Shown piece after piece: positions 44,768 through 53,290 of a DNA stretch of 64,000 nt. Under the pieces are notes generated by a model, which ran no database searches, was not told where the DNA came from, and saw only the letters and a program-made list of their open reading frames with translations. The stretch is from Haloarcula mannanilytica. Lineage in GTDB: Archaea > Halobacteriota > Halobacteria > Halobacteriales > Haloarculaceae. Each line of letters opens with the position of its first letter. Positions within the stretch are counted from its first letter, which is position 1. The translations under genes were made by a program, and so were the position numbers. The stretch lies in contig NZ_BIXZ01000002.1 of assembly GCF_005406125.1 (NCBI RefSeq), positions 558,001 to 622,000 of the forward strand, read 5' to 3'.

Positions 44768-45232
44768 ATGTTCGATACGGTGGTCATCGCCACGGACGGC
44801 TCCGGGAGCGCGGAGCGGGCCGTCGAAGCAGCGCTGGACCTGGCCGCGCGCTTCGACGCCACTGTCCACGGGCTGTACGTCGTCGACACCGGTGAGGTCG
44901 AGGCGACCCCCGAAGAGGTCCGCGAAGCGCTGGAGCGCGCGCTGGCAACCACTGGCGGCCGGGCCCTCTCGTTCATCCGGGAGGCCGCCGACGCCGAGGC
45001 CGACGAGGAACTCGTTACCGCCGTCCGGGAGGGCGATCCAGCCGACGAGATCTGCAAGTACGCCGAGGAACACGACGCCGATGTCATCGCCAGCGGGACC
45101 CGCGGCCGCCACGGCGAACACGGCTTCCTGCTGGGCAGCGTCGCCGAGGACCTCATCCGGCAGGCCTCGATGCCGGTGCTGACAGTCCGCCAGCTCGAAG
45201 GCGACCCCAACCCCGAGCGCGAGGACGTGTAA
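44768..45232 (+). CDS. Universal stress protein, UspA type
   Basis: The 154-residue protein has the full USP pattern: VVIATDGSGSAERAVEAAL, DVIASGTRGRHGEHGFLLGS with the ATP-binding glycine motif and VLTVRQLEGD. Its ATP site looks intact, unlike the two nearby USPs. It is followed 43 bases later by the DHH gene. Confidence 0.85.
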   Translation: MFDTVVIATDGSGSAERAVEAALDLAARFDATVHGLYVVDTGEVEATPEEVREALERALATTGGRALSFIREAADAEADEELVTAVREGDPADEICKYAEEHDADVIASGTRGRHGEHGFLLGSVAEDLIRQASMPVLTVRQLEGDPNPEREDV

Positions 45233-45275
45233 CGGAACCCGACGGCTTCTTGTCCGCGGCCCTGCTTGCTGGCGC

Positions 45276-46367
45276 ATGGACGATTGGCTCATCGACGATG
45301 ACCGCCTCTCTATCGGCCGCAAATCCGTACTCCCCGGTGAGGGGTTCTTTATTCCGGATTCTTACGAGGAAGAGCAAGCCGAAGCCGAAGCCGCCGAAAC
45401 GCTTGCAGACGCCGGTGTCGTGGTTATCGCCGACCCCGACGCCGACGGCCTGGCCTGTACTGCACTGATTCGGGAGGCCCGCGGCGAGGGCGCACTGTTG
45501 CCCGCCGGCCCGCACGAACTCACGGAGGCGCTCGAATGGACCGCCGAGTACGCCGACCCCGACGCGACCGTCTTCATCTGTGACCTCTGTCCCGACCGTG
45601 AGTCGGACATCGCCCCCCTCGACGCGCTGATCGAAGCCGTCGAACGCGTCGTCTGGTTCGACCACCACCAGTGGCCCGAGGACCTCGCCGCCGACGTGGA
45701 CGCGGCCGGCGTCGAGCGCACCGTTGGGGACAGTGAGGAAGTGTGTACCGCCGACGTGGCGCTGTCGGAACTCGACTACGACTTCGACGAGCAGTGGGCC
45801 GACCTCGCCGCCGTTACCCGCGACCACGACCTCTGGATCCGCGACGACCCCCGCAGCGACGACCTCGCGGACCTGTCCTACTGGAGCGAACCCGAGGAGT
45901 ACATCGAAGCGGTCCGCGACCACGGCCCCGACCTCTCGCCAGAGTTCCACGAGTTCCTCGACGAGAAGCGCGTCGAGAAGGAGGCGCTCATCGAGAAGGC
46001 CGTCGAGCGGGCCGAACTCCGCGAGGTCGGCGAGTGGACTGTCGGCGTCACCTACGGCCGCTGTTCGCAGAACGAGGTCGCCGAGGCGCTGCGCGAGCAG
46101 GGCGCAGACGCCGCCGTCATCGTCAAACCCGCCGGCTCGGCCTCCATTCGCGGGACGGACAGCTTCGAGCGCGCCCACGAGGTCGCCCAGCAGGTCAACG
46201 GCGGCGGCCACCCGAAAGCCGCGGGCTGTAAGCCCGATATCTACGACGACATGATGGACTACGCCCACCACTGGACCACGCAAGGGGCTGTTGCGAAGCA
46301 GGCCATCGTGGACGCGTTCCGACGGCTCCCCGAGGACGAGGAGGAAGGCGTCGACACCGAGCGGTAA
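45276..46367 (+). CDS. DHH family phosphoesterase (RecJ-like)
   Basis: The 363-residue protein has the DHH metal motifs: VVIADPDADGLA (about 49-60), ICDLCPD, WFDHHQ (DHH at 129-131), TRDHDLWI and the C-terminal DHHA1 motif VNGGGHPKAAG. Archaeal RecJ-like DHH proteins are 5' exonucleases or act in GINS/CMG-linked roles; others cut oligonucleotides or cyclic dinucleotides. The sequence alone does not tell which. It follows a USP gene on the same strand. Confidence 0.84.
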   Translation: MDDWLIDDDRLSIGRKSVLPGEGFFIPDSYEEEQAEAEAAETLADAGVVVIADPDADGLACTALIREARGEGALLPAGPHELTEALEWTAEYADPDATVFICDLCPDRESDIAPLDALIEAVERVVWFDHHQWPEDLAADVDAAGVERTVGDSEEVCTADVALSELDYDFDEQWADLAAVTRDHDLWIRDDPRSDDLADLSYWSEPEEYIEAVRDHGPDLSPEFHEFLDEKRVEKEALIEKAVERAELREVGEWTVGVTYGRCSQNEVAEALREQGADAAVIVKPAGSASIRGTDSFERAHEVAQQVNGGGHPKAAGCKPDIYDDMMDYAHHWTTQGAVAKQAIVDAFRRLPEDEEEGVDTER

Positions 46368-46473
46368 CACAGTCGAGAGTCGCTGACAGCGTCTGCGCTC
46401 GACCATCGAGAGAGCGCGGCGTTTTGCCGCCCGACGCAATGCTAATTTATTCTCCTGTCGTCAGGTCCGAGTG

Positions 46474-46911
46474 ATGGCTGAGTCCCTCCATACCCGGATA
46501 CGGCACGAGACGGCCCTCCGAGAGCGATTCACGAGTGCTGTTGCCGTCGGCGCGACGCTGTACGTCCTCGATGGCTCGGTACGGTACGCCGCGGTCGCGG
46601 CGACGCTCGCCTTCTGTGTCTGGCTCGTCGCCGACGCCGCCCAGGCCGCTGTCGGCGACTACGCCGACCACGTGGTGTTCGGACTCCTCGTGTTCGGCTT
46701 CGTGGTGTACATGGTTGCGGCCGCCGGCCCGACGTGGGCTGTCGTCCCGGGGGCGCTCGTCGGCGGCTGGTTCCTCCTCGACGGCGTCCAGCACCTCCGC
46801 CACGGTGTCACTCGTGACGAAGTCGGTATCACGTATTCCCACGACGGCAGCCCCATCACAGGCCTGCCAAAGGCGCTGCTTGTCCGGCTGGCCGAACCGT
46901 TCCTGCTGTAG
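46474..46911 (+). CDS. Predicted membrane protein of unknown function
   Basis: From ATG at 46474 (an in-frame GTG precedes it) the 145-residue protein has two or three helix pairs between about 22 and 105, then LRHGVTRDEVGITYSHDG and a C-terminal amphipathic helix. No family is recognised. It ends two bases before the DUF5807-like gene end, in tail-to-tail orientation. Confidence 0.62.
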   Translation: MAESLHTRIRHETALRERFTSAVAVGATLYVLDGSVRYAAVAATLAFCVWLVADAAQAAVGDYADHVVFGLLVFGFVVYMVAAAGPTWAVVPGALVGGWFLLDGVQHLRHGVTRDEVGITYSHDGSPITGLPKALLVRLAEPFLL

Positions 46912-46912
46912 A

Positions 46913-47344
46913 CTACTCGCCGACGACCCACTTGTCGCTGTACCGCTCGCCACAGGCACACACCGCGTAGGCGTGGACAACGTCGCCCTCGGCGTAGAGG
47001 CCGCCAACGTCTTCGTTTTGCTCCTCGGCGAAGGCGAAGACGAATCGGGTGGTGTGGTTGCTCTCCGGTTCCTCCTCGGCAACCGGACAGACCGCGCCGG
47101 TCAGGTCGTCGTCGATGTCGCCCTCGGTGCCCATCGCCTCCTGTGCCAGTCCCATCGGGTCGATGCCCGTCGCTGACTGGAACGCGCTCCGACCGTCGTC
47201 GCCCGGCAGGACGAGAATGTGCCCGTCATCGACTTTGTCGGCGTACTCCGCCAGTGCGCCGGGGTTCGAGACGGCGTCCTCGTGGAGGAAGAAGAGTACG
47301 TCCCCGGGTCGCTCGCCGGCCAGGAACTCCGCGTGTTTGGTCAT
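46913..47344 (-). CDS. DUF5807-like haloarchaeal protein
   Basis: The 143-residue protein (MTKHAEFLAGERPGDVLFFL) is acidic and soluble, with a CACGERY segment near the C-terminus and an isolated cysteine at about 86. It looks like the DUF5807 family of haloarchaea, unknown function. Divergent from the dCTP deaminase/dUTPase-like gene. Confidence 0.66.
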   Translation of the reverse strand: MTKHAEFLAGERPGDVLFFLHEDAVSNPGALAEYADKVDDGHILVLPGDDGRSAFQSATGIDPMGLAQEAMGTEGDIDDDLTGAVCPVAEEEPESNHTTRFVFAFAEEQNEDVGGLYAEGDVVHAYAVCACGERYSDKWVVGE

Positions 47345-47459
47345 GCAAGGAGGGAGTCACTCGCCGGGCAAAAGTGACGCGTTCCGACCGGGGCCGAGAC
47401 GGAGTGTGACCGCCTCTGACAGCCACATCTTTAGGCCCACCCGCCCGGTATGGTCGCCT

Positions 47460-47882
47460 ATGACCGACTTCGGCGAGTACGTCACGGATGTCGTCCACGA
47501 ACCGACCCAGACCGACAGCCCGGGGTTCGACCTGACCGTTGATTCGGTGTCCGAGGTTGTCGAACCGGGGCGGATCGATTTCGGCGGCGGGGAACTGGAG
47601 ACCGCCGGTGTTTCGCCCCATGCAAGCGAGAAGCGGAATCCGGACGATGATTACGAGTGGTGGACGCTACGGAGTGGCCAGTACCTCATCGAGTACAACG
47701 AGTCACTGACCGGCGAGGCGACGGTGACGCTCCAGCCGCGGACGGAACTGCTAGAACGCGGGGCGACCCATCCGACGCTGCACGTCGACGCGCTTCCGCG
47801 CGTGCCGCTATCGGTCGGCGGCGCAGGGCTGCGGCTCAAGGAAAACGCCAGGATCAGCACGATTGTCGAGGCCGAGGAGTAA
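47460..47882 (+). CDS. dCTP deaminase/dUTPase-fold protein
   Basis: The 140-residue protein has the trimeric dUTPase-like jelly-roll: TDSPGFDLTVDSVSEV near 19-34, the LQPRTELLERGAT segment near 90-102, and GGAGLRLKENARISTI. These match the short archaeal dUTPase/dCTP deaminase family; the usual catalytic pieces of dCTP deaminase (the R-x-S-E run) are changed to RTEL. It probably hydrolyses dUTP or deaminates dCTP, but substrate is not certain. Confidence 0.68.
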   Translation: MTDFGEYVTDVVHEPTQTDSPGFDLTVDSVSEVVEPGRIDFGGGELETAGVSPHASEKRNPDDDYEWWTLRSGQYLIEYNESLTGEATVTLQPRTELLERGATHPTLHVDALPRVPLSVGGAGLRLKENARISTIVEAEE

Positions 47883-47902
47883 ATCGACGAGCAGCGTCCC
47901 CC

Positions 47903-48781
47903 TCACGCATTCACGTCTTCGAGGTGGCGACTGGCGACGACTTTGCCGGTCGGCGTGAGCGTCGGCCCGTCGGAGGCATCCTGAACGAGGCCGTCCTCGG
48001 CGAGGTCCTGGAGGATCATCGACACCTGCGAGGAGTCCTTCCCGAGGATGCTCGCCAGCGGCATCCCGTCCATGTCGCCGGTCGAATACATGGCGACCAG
48101 CACCTCCTTCTTGTCTTTCGTGAGGTCGACATCCTTGAGTTCCTCCATAAGTTCGGCGTACTCGCGGCGGAGATAGCGCCCGAGGATGGACATCTTGCGG
48201 TTCGAAGCCATCGCGGCCAGCGTCGTCATGGCCGTCCCGTCTTTCATGTGTCGGACTGTCAGCACCGGCCGGCTCTTGCCGTTGATCTCCCGCGTGTTCC
48301 GGTCGAAGTCAGAGACCGTCTTCAGGTCGATTGTGAACGACCCGTCGCTGCGCCGGAACTCGACACTGCCTGGTGCGAGAAACAGCTTCGCGGTCTTGAA
48401 CGACTCGTCGGTGACGCGGCCACCGACGCGGGCGCGATCCTTGACCGTCGTCTCGGTGCCGTTGATGACCGCCTTGAAAAGCACCGTGCCGAACTTCTCT
48501 ATTTTCTCGTCGCCGGCCTCGATGGCTGCGACGAGGCGCTTTCCGTTGTGCTCGAAGGCAATCGTTACCGTCGAGTCGAAGAAATCGCCCAGGTCGGGCG
48601 GGACCTGCCCGATGGCGATGTCGAAGATGGAATCAAGCGGAATCGTCAGCTTGTCGTCCTCGCTCGCGGCCAGGACCAGCCGCTTTTGGGAGAGGACGAT
48701 CCGACCCTTGATGGGGTCGCCCCGACCGGCCACCTCGGAGTTGAATTTGCCGACGAAATCCGCGATCACTGATTCCGACAT
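47903..48781 (-). CDS. CheF-family taxis protein, copy 2
   Basis: The start at 48781 (MSESVIADFVGKFNSEVAGR) gives 292 residues. It aligns along its length with the CheF at 51129-51992: KGRIVLSQKRLVLAASEDDK, RSDGSFTIDLKTVSDFDR, and a C-terminal winged-helix-like part LTKDKKEVLVAMYSTGD, ending with a MILQDLAEDGLV helix. Haloarchaeal CheF proteins link CheY and CheC/CheD to the archaellum motor and are needed for reversal control. This copy is separated from the main cluster by rpS6e and an unknown gene. Confidence 0.8.
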   Translation of the reverse strand: MSESVIADFVGKFNSEVAGRGDPIKGRIVLSQKRLVLAASEDDKLTIPLDSIFDIAIGQVPPDLGDFFDSTVTIAFEHNGKRLVAAIEAGDEKIEKFGTVLFKAVINGTETTVKDRARVGGRVTDESFKTAKLFLAPGSVEFRRSDGSFTIDLKTVSDFDRNTREINGKSRPVLTVRHMKDGTAMTTLAAMASNRKMSILGRYLRREYAELMEELKDVDLTKDKKEVLVAMYSTGDMDGMPLASILGKDSSQVSMILQDLAEDGLVQDASDGPTLTPTGKVVASRHLEDVNA

Positions 48782-48882
48782 TCGTCCGTTACCCGATGTA
48801 CACCAGCACTGATATTGAGCGTTTCGCGCGAGTATCAACAGCAAAAATCGGACCCCAGTCGTGAGAACGCGGGCAAACGTCG

Positions 48883-49311
48883 TCAGTTATCGAGGTTTCG
48901 GGCGATATCGGAGAGCGACGAGTCCGGCCCGTCGGTTGCAGCGTAAACGACTCGCTTGCCCGGCGTCCGGAGGCCGTACTCGGTTCCGTCGGTGACCACG
49001 TCGAGGTGTGCCGAGCCACCGAGCGAGACATCGCTGTCGGCGATCCACTCCGCCAGGCGGTTCGTCCCGTCCCGCTCGCGGGCCAATCGGCGGTTGTCGG
49101 CGACGTGCGAGATCACCGGTTCGCTGTCGAGGTTCGTCTCCACGACGGCGTGGTACTGGTCGCCGTCAAGTGCGAGGCGGACGGTGTCGCCGTCTGTGAG
49201 GTCCAGGGCAGTCGGCAGGACGACCCGCGGTCGGTCGGTCCGGCCGACCGACTCGACGGGAACGCGATGCGTCTCGATGGTTTCGTGGTCACTGGGAACG
49301 CGGTCTGGCAC
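48883..49311 (-). CDS. Conserved haloarchaeal protein (DUF7112-like) next to rpS6e
   Basis: The 142-residue protein has a beta-rich pattern with VVLPTALDLTDGDTVRLALDG, HAVVETNL and GLRTPGKRVVYAATDG. It resembles a haloarchaeal DUF (possibly DUF7112). It begins seven bases after the rpS6e stop and is probably in the same transcript. A role linked to translation cannot be shown. Confidence 0.6.
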   Translation of the reverse strand: MPDRVPSDHETIETHRVPVESVGRTDRPRVVLPTALDLTDGDTVRLALDGDQYHAVVETNLDSEPVISHVADNRRLARERDGTNRLAEWIADSDVSLGGSAHLDVVTDGTEYGLRTPGKRVVYAATDGPDSSLSDIARNLDN

Positions 49312-49317
49312 GGTGCC

Positions 49318-49707
49318 TTACTCGTCGTCGTCGCCGAGCAGGTCGTCGACGGATTCGCTGCCGCGGGCCGTGATCTTCGCGTTGATCTGGCGCGTGTCGT
49401 CGCTGACCTCGCGGCCGCGGACGGTGATGCGCTTGCGCTCGCCGTCGGTGGTCGGCTTGAAGCCGACGCCGCCGTCGGACATGATCTCCTTCGTTGCGAC
49501 GCCGCGCACGTCGGGCCGCATCGGTCGGCCCGAGGTGTCCGAGCCGCCGGTCAGTTCCAGCGTGTAGCCGTCGAGGCCGACAGCGCCGCCGTCGACCTCG
49601 TCACCGAGTTCGCGGCCGATGAAGCGGTTTGCGTCCTGTCCGTCAACGTCGATCTGGTAGGTGTGGCCGTCCTCCGGATCGGAGACGGCGACCGTGAATT
49701 CTGCCAT
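49318..49707 (-). CDS. rps6e: 30S ribosomal protein S6e
   Basis: From ATG at 49707 the 129-residue protein shows the S6e core: [20 protein letters not shown], the conserved [33 protein letters not shown] and the [20 protein letters not shown] region that contacts rRNA. It is archaeal-length, without the eukaryotic phosphorylated tail, and has an acidic end. Placement inside a chemotaxis region is odd; the four neighbours share the strand. Confidence 0.92.
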   Translation of the reverse strand: MAEFTVAVSDPEDGHTYQIDVDGQDANRFIGRELGDEVDGGAVGLDGYTLELTGGSDTSGRPMRPDVRGVATKEIMSDGGVGFKPTTDGERKRITVRGREVSDDTRQINAKITARGSESVDDLLGDDDE

Positions 49708-49774
49708 ACCTGTTCTCAATCAACCGCGCTTCAAAAGCGCGTCGAACCGTCTTTCTCGTGGGTCGTCGGTCGGA

Positions 49775-51046
49775 TCACTCGCTCCGCGCGCCGGTAATCT
49801 CCTGGGAGACGACCATGCCGAGCCGTTCGCCGTCGCCGCTGGCCGTGACCGGCAGCGCGTACACTTGGTACTGCCGACCATGGTACTCCTGGGTCCAGAC
49901 CTGTTCCTCCCCGTCCAGCGCGGCGCGGTACTTGGGCTCCTGTCTCTCGACGACGTTCGGGGGAAACACCTCCTCAAGCGTCTTTCCCTCCATGTCGTCC
50001 GGTGCGAGCCCGAGAACGTCCAGTCCCTCGCCGCGTGCGACGAGATACCGCAGGTCGTCGTCGAACAGGAACATACCACCATCCGGGAAGTTCTCCAGCA
50101 GCGTCTGATACCGCTGCTCCGCCTGTCGGAGGTCGCGTTCGAGTTCCTCCCGCTCGATGGCGTCCGTGAGGATATTTGCGACGCTTCTGACGAACGTAAT
50201 GTCGTCTTCGGTGAAGGCCCGCCGCTCGGTCGTATGCGTGCCGAGCACGCCCCAGGGGTCTTCGGGCGTCCCGATGATGACGCTGATGCCGCTCACGACA
50301 CCGTGCTCAAGCAGTAGCGGCGGCCCGCTGAACCGCGTCTCCGTCCGCAGGTCCGCGACGACGACCGGCTCCTCTGTCTGGAGCGTGTAGCCGGCCTGTG
50401 ATTCCTCGCCGGCCCCGACTGCAGCCTCACCGACTAGCCCCGGCTGCCAGCCGACGCCGGCCCGCAACAGCAGATCGTCGGTCGCCGGTCGGTACTCAAG
50501 TACCTTACTGTACTCCGTCCCGAGGCCCCTCGACACCGCCTCGACTGCCCGCTCGAACAGCGCGTCGAGTCCACACCCTGTCAGCGCGTACTGGCCGAGG
50601 TCCGCCACGGCCGCTTGCTGTCGTACCCGCCTCTGGAGGCCGGCCTCCGCGCGGTGCTTGGCGACGAGGTTCGTGATTCGGTTCGCAAGCAGCGCATAGC
50701 GCTCGGTGCCGCCCCGTTTCTGGAGGTAATCGCTCACGCCGGCCGAAATCGCCTCACTGGCGATTTCCTCGCTCCCCTTCCCGGTAAACAGCACGAACGG
50801 GAGGTCCGGATACGACGCCCGGACGGCCTTGAGGAACTCGATGCCGTTCATCTCCGGCATGTCGTAGTCGGAGACGACACAGTCGAACCCGTCGTCGAGC
50901 CGCTCCAGCCCCTCGCTGGCGCTGGTCACCGTTTCGACGCTGAACCCGCCGTTCTCGTGTCGGAGAAATCCGGCTGCCGTCTCCGCGAGTCCCGGTTCGT
51001 CGTCGACGTGCAACACCGAGATCCGGGGACGTTCGGGCTCTCCCAT
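49775..51046 (-). CDS. REC-GAF-PAS signal protein without kinase domain
   Basis: I use the ATG at 51046 (MGEPERPRISVLHVDDEPG), giving 423 residues. A receiver domain (about 8-125) has the phospho-acceptor Asp60 in CVVSDYDMPEMNG and the threonine/lysine signals LFTGKGS and DYLQKRGG. A GAF domain (about 145-300) and a PAS domain (about 305-420) follow; the protein ends without a histidine kinase. It lies between cheF and rpS6e, so it probably receives a phosphoryl group from a nearby kinase and affects taxis; the partner is unknown. Confidence 0.8.
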   Translation of the reverse strand: MGEPERPRISVLHVDDEPGLAETAAGFLRHENGGFSVETVTSASEGLERLDDGFDCVVSDYDMPEMNGIEFLKAVRASYPDLPFVLFTGKGSEEIASEAISAGVSDYLQKRGGTERYALLANRITNLVAKHRAEAGLQRRVRQQAAVADLGQYALTGCGLDALFERAVEAVSRGLGTEYSKVLEYRPATDDLLLRAGVGWQPGLVGEAAVGAGEESQAGYTLQTEEPVVVADLRTETRFSGPPLLLEHGVVSGISVIIGTPEDPWGVLGTHTTERRAFTEDDITFVRSVANILTDAIEREELERDLRQAEQRYQTLLENFPDGGMFLFDDDLRYLVARGEGLDVLGLAPDDMEGKTLEEVFPPNVVERQEPKYRAALDGEEQVWTQEYHGRQYQVYALPVTASGDGERLGMVVSQEITGARSE

Positions 51047-51128
51047 GCTACTCTCTAACAATATGAGCGTATGTCCCTCTTGTGGTACGCTATTCCGCTA
51101 CCCACGATAGATCAGGGTCAGAACGCTG

Positions 51129-51992
51129 CTACTGGTCTGCCATCGCATCGCTCGCGATAGATCGCCCGCGAGCTTCGAGCTGGACCTCTCGGCGCGTCCG
51201 GACCGGTTCGAGGATGTCGGCCTCCATCAACCGGTCGTACACCTCTTCGACTTCTTCGATCTCCATGTCGACGAACTCCGGAATCTTGAACGGAGAGATG
51301 CCGGAGTACAGTGCCATCAGAACCTGGGTTTCCTTGTCGGAGAGATCCACGTCGTCGGCGATGTTGCGCTGCTCGCCCTGCCGGACGAGTCCCTCGATGA
51401 GCGAGACGTGGCGGGGCGTGCCCGAGATGTGCGTCTCGACGCTGGTGCCCTCGATGGTGTGTTCGACCTCCAACAGGGGCCGCTCGTCCCCACGGATGGT
51501 CTTTTCCTTGGACTCGACGGTCCCTACGTCGTCGATGTCCAGTTCGACGAACATGCCGCTGGTGATGGCCAGATTGATGCAGTCGCCGTCGAGTTTGAGC
51601 CGGGCCTTCTCCCAGCCACCGTCCTGAACGACGCCGCCTTTGACCGCGGGATGGTTGACGAGGACGACGGTCTGGTCAAGCAGCGTGCTGTAGAGTTTCT
51701 CCTGGAACTCCTCGGCCTGCTTCGCCGAGATGAGCGTCACGTCTCGGCCCGCCTGTATCTTCATGTAGCTGTCGACCTGTGCGAGGGGCTGGTTCATCTG
51801 GCTGGCCGTGACGCTGCTGACCTTCGACAGCGGGATGGTCCGCTTGCCGTCGTTGGTCGCGAGGACGAGGCGCTTGTTCGAGAGGAGCACCCGACCGGGT
51901 AGCCACTCGATGTCGTTTCGCTTGCGCCCGTCCGAGACGACCTGGACGAACTTCCCCTTCGTATCGACCAGTGCGTGTTCTCCGTCGCTCAT
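51129..51992 (-). CDS. cheF: CheF-family taxis protein, copy 1
   Basis: The 287-residue protein MSDGEHALVDTKGKFVQVVS has the CheF pattern with WLPGRVLLSNKRLVLATNDG, a central CheF domain to about 190 and a winged-helix-like C-terminus (LSDKETQVLMALYSGISP). In Halobacterium, CheF proteins bind CheY, CheD and CheC2 and act at the motor switch. It is close to the HEAT-repeat gene (59 bases) and follows cheB-cheA-cheR in the operon order. Confidence 0.85.
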   Translation of the reverse strand: MSDGEHALVDTKGKFVQVVSDGRKRNDIEWLPGRVLLSNKRLVLATNDGKRTIPLSKVSSVTASQMNQPLAQVDSYMKIQAGRDVTLISAKQAEEFQEKLYSTLLDQTVVLVNHPAVKGGVVQDGGWEKARLKLDGDCINLAITSGMFVELDIDDVGTVESKEKTIRGDERPLLEVEHTIEGTSVETHISGTPRHVSLIEGLVRQGEQRNIADDVDLSDKETQVLMALYSGISPFKIPEFVDMEIEEVEEVYDRLMEADILEPVRTRREVQLEARGRSIASDAMADQ

Positions 51993-52051
51993 CGGTTAGC
52001 TAGCTATCGCTCTCGTGTACGCCCCGCGGCGTCTTAATCCACTCGGACGAT

Positions 52052-53284
52052 TCATCCGCGGCCACCGAGCTTCGAGATGGCCGAGAACGCCTTCTTCCGG
52101 ATCACGTCGTGTTCGGTCTCGTCGATGAGTTTATCAAGCGTCTTCCGGGAGCGCTCGCCGCCGACTTTCCCGAGGGTGAAGATGGCCTGCCCTCGGATTT
52201 CGGGGTCGACGCCGTCATCTTGGACGATTTTGAGCAGCCGCCGCTCCACCATGTTGTCGTCGTCGCCGAGTTCGGCGAGGCTGGTGGCGGCGAACTGCCG
52301 GAGCATCTGGTCGTCCTCGCCGAGCGCGTCGACGAGTGATTCGATGACCCGGTCCCGCTCTTCCTGACTGGTGACCCGGCCCAGCATCCAGGCGGTGTTG
52401 CGCCGCTGGGCGGCCTGCGTGCTTTCTTCGAGAATCTCGACCAGCGGCACGACGACGCTCCGGTCGTCCGTGTTCGAGAGCTTCTCGACGACGGTGTCCC
52501 GTATCTCGTGACTTTGATCGGTCGGGACGTTCGACAGGAGTTCGATGAGCGAGTAGACGGCCGTCCGGCGGACGGCAGCCGACTCGTCCGAGAGCGCTTC
52601 GATGAGGTAGTCGACGGGGCGGTCGTTGCCGAAGTTTCCGAACGCGCCGACGGCGATGCGCCGGACCCGTTCGTCGTCGTCCTCGTACAGCGGCAACAGC
52701 GCCTGGAGCGCCTGCCGGTTCCCGATGTTCCCCAGTGCGTCCGCCGCCTCGCGCCTGACGGCGGCTTTGGGGTCCGTCAGCACGTTTTCCAGCGGCGTCG
52801 TCGCCCGCGAGTCGCCGATTTTCCCGGCCGACCGGGCCGCTCGCGCCCGCACACGCGGGTCGGAGTCCCGAAAGCGCTCGGTGAGTTTTGGGACCGCGTC
52901 GGCCTGATCGAGATTGCCGAGACCGTTCGCGGCCGCCATCCGGAGTTCCGGCACGTCCGAATCAAGCACCTGCATGTACGCTTTCGCCTTCACCCAGTCG
53001 GCGGCGTCGTCTTCGAGGTCGACGCCGGCCATGCTCCCGATGAGTTGCGTGATCGCGTCGTCGCCGAGTTCGTCCAGCGAGTCGATTGCCGCGCCGGTGA
53101 CCGCGTCGCTGTCGCTTTGGGCTGCGTCCACGAGCGCGTTGACCACGTCGCGGCGGTCGTCGTGGTCGTCGAAGTTCCCCAGTAACTCCGCGGCGCGGGT
53201 CTTGACCCGCTCGTTGTCGGTCTCCCTGAGGAGGCGGATGAGTTCCTGTGCCTTGCCGTCCCGTTCCAGTTCGTAGAGGCTCAT
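52052..53284 (-). CDS. HEAT-repeat protein of the che cluster
   Basis: The 410-residue protein consists of about ten HEAT-like helical repeats, for example ITQLIGSMAG, PRVRARAARSAGKIGDSRAT, AVRREAADALGNIGNRQALQ and ERVRRIAVGAFGNFGN, from end to end. Such alpha-solenoids act as protein-binding scaffolds. Halobacterium has a comparable HEAT protein in its che locus next to the cheF genes. It lies between cheR (6 bases) and cheF. Its binding partner is likely a Che protein; the interaction is inferred. Confidence 0.82.
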   Translation of the reverse strand: MSLYELERDGKAQELIRLLRETDNERVKTRAAELLGNFDDHDDRRDVVNALVDAAQSDSDAVTGAAIDSLDELGDDAITQLIGSMAGVDLEDDAADWVKAKAYMQVLDSDVPELRMAAANGLGNLDQADAVPKLTERFRDSDPRVRARAARSAGKIGDSRATTPLENVLTDPKAAVRREAADALGNIGNRQALQALLPLYEDDDERVRRIAVGAFGNFGNDRPVDYLIEALSDESAAVRRTAVYSLIELLSNVPTDQSHEIRDTVVEKLSNTDDRSVVVPLVEILEESTQAAQRRNTAWMLGRVTSQEERDRVIESLVDALGEDDQMLRQFAATSLAELGDDDNMVERRLLKIVQDDGVDPEIRGQAIFTLGKVGGERSRKTLDKLIDETEHDVIRKKAFSAISKLGGRG

Positions 53285-53290
53285 CGGTCG

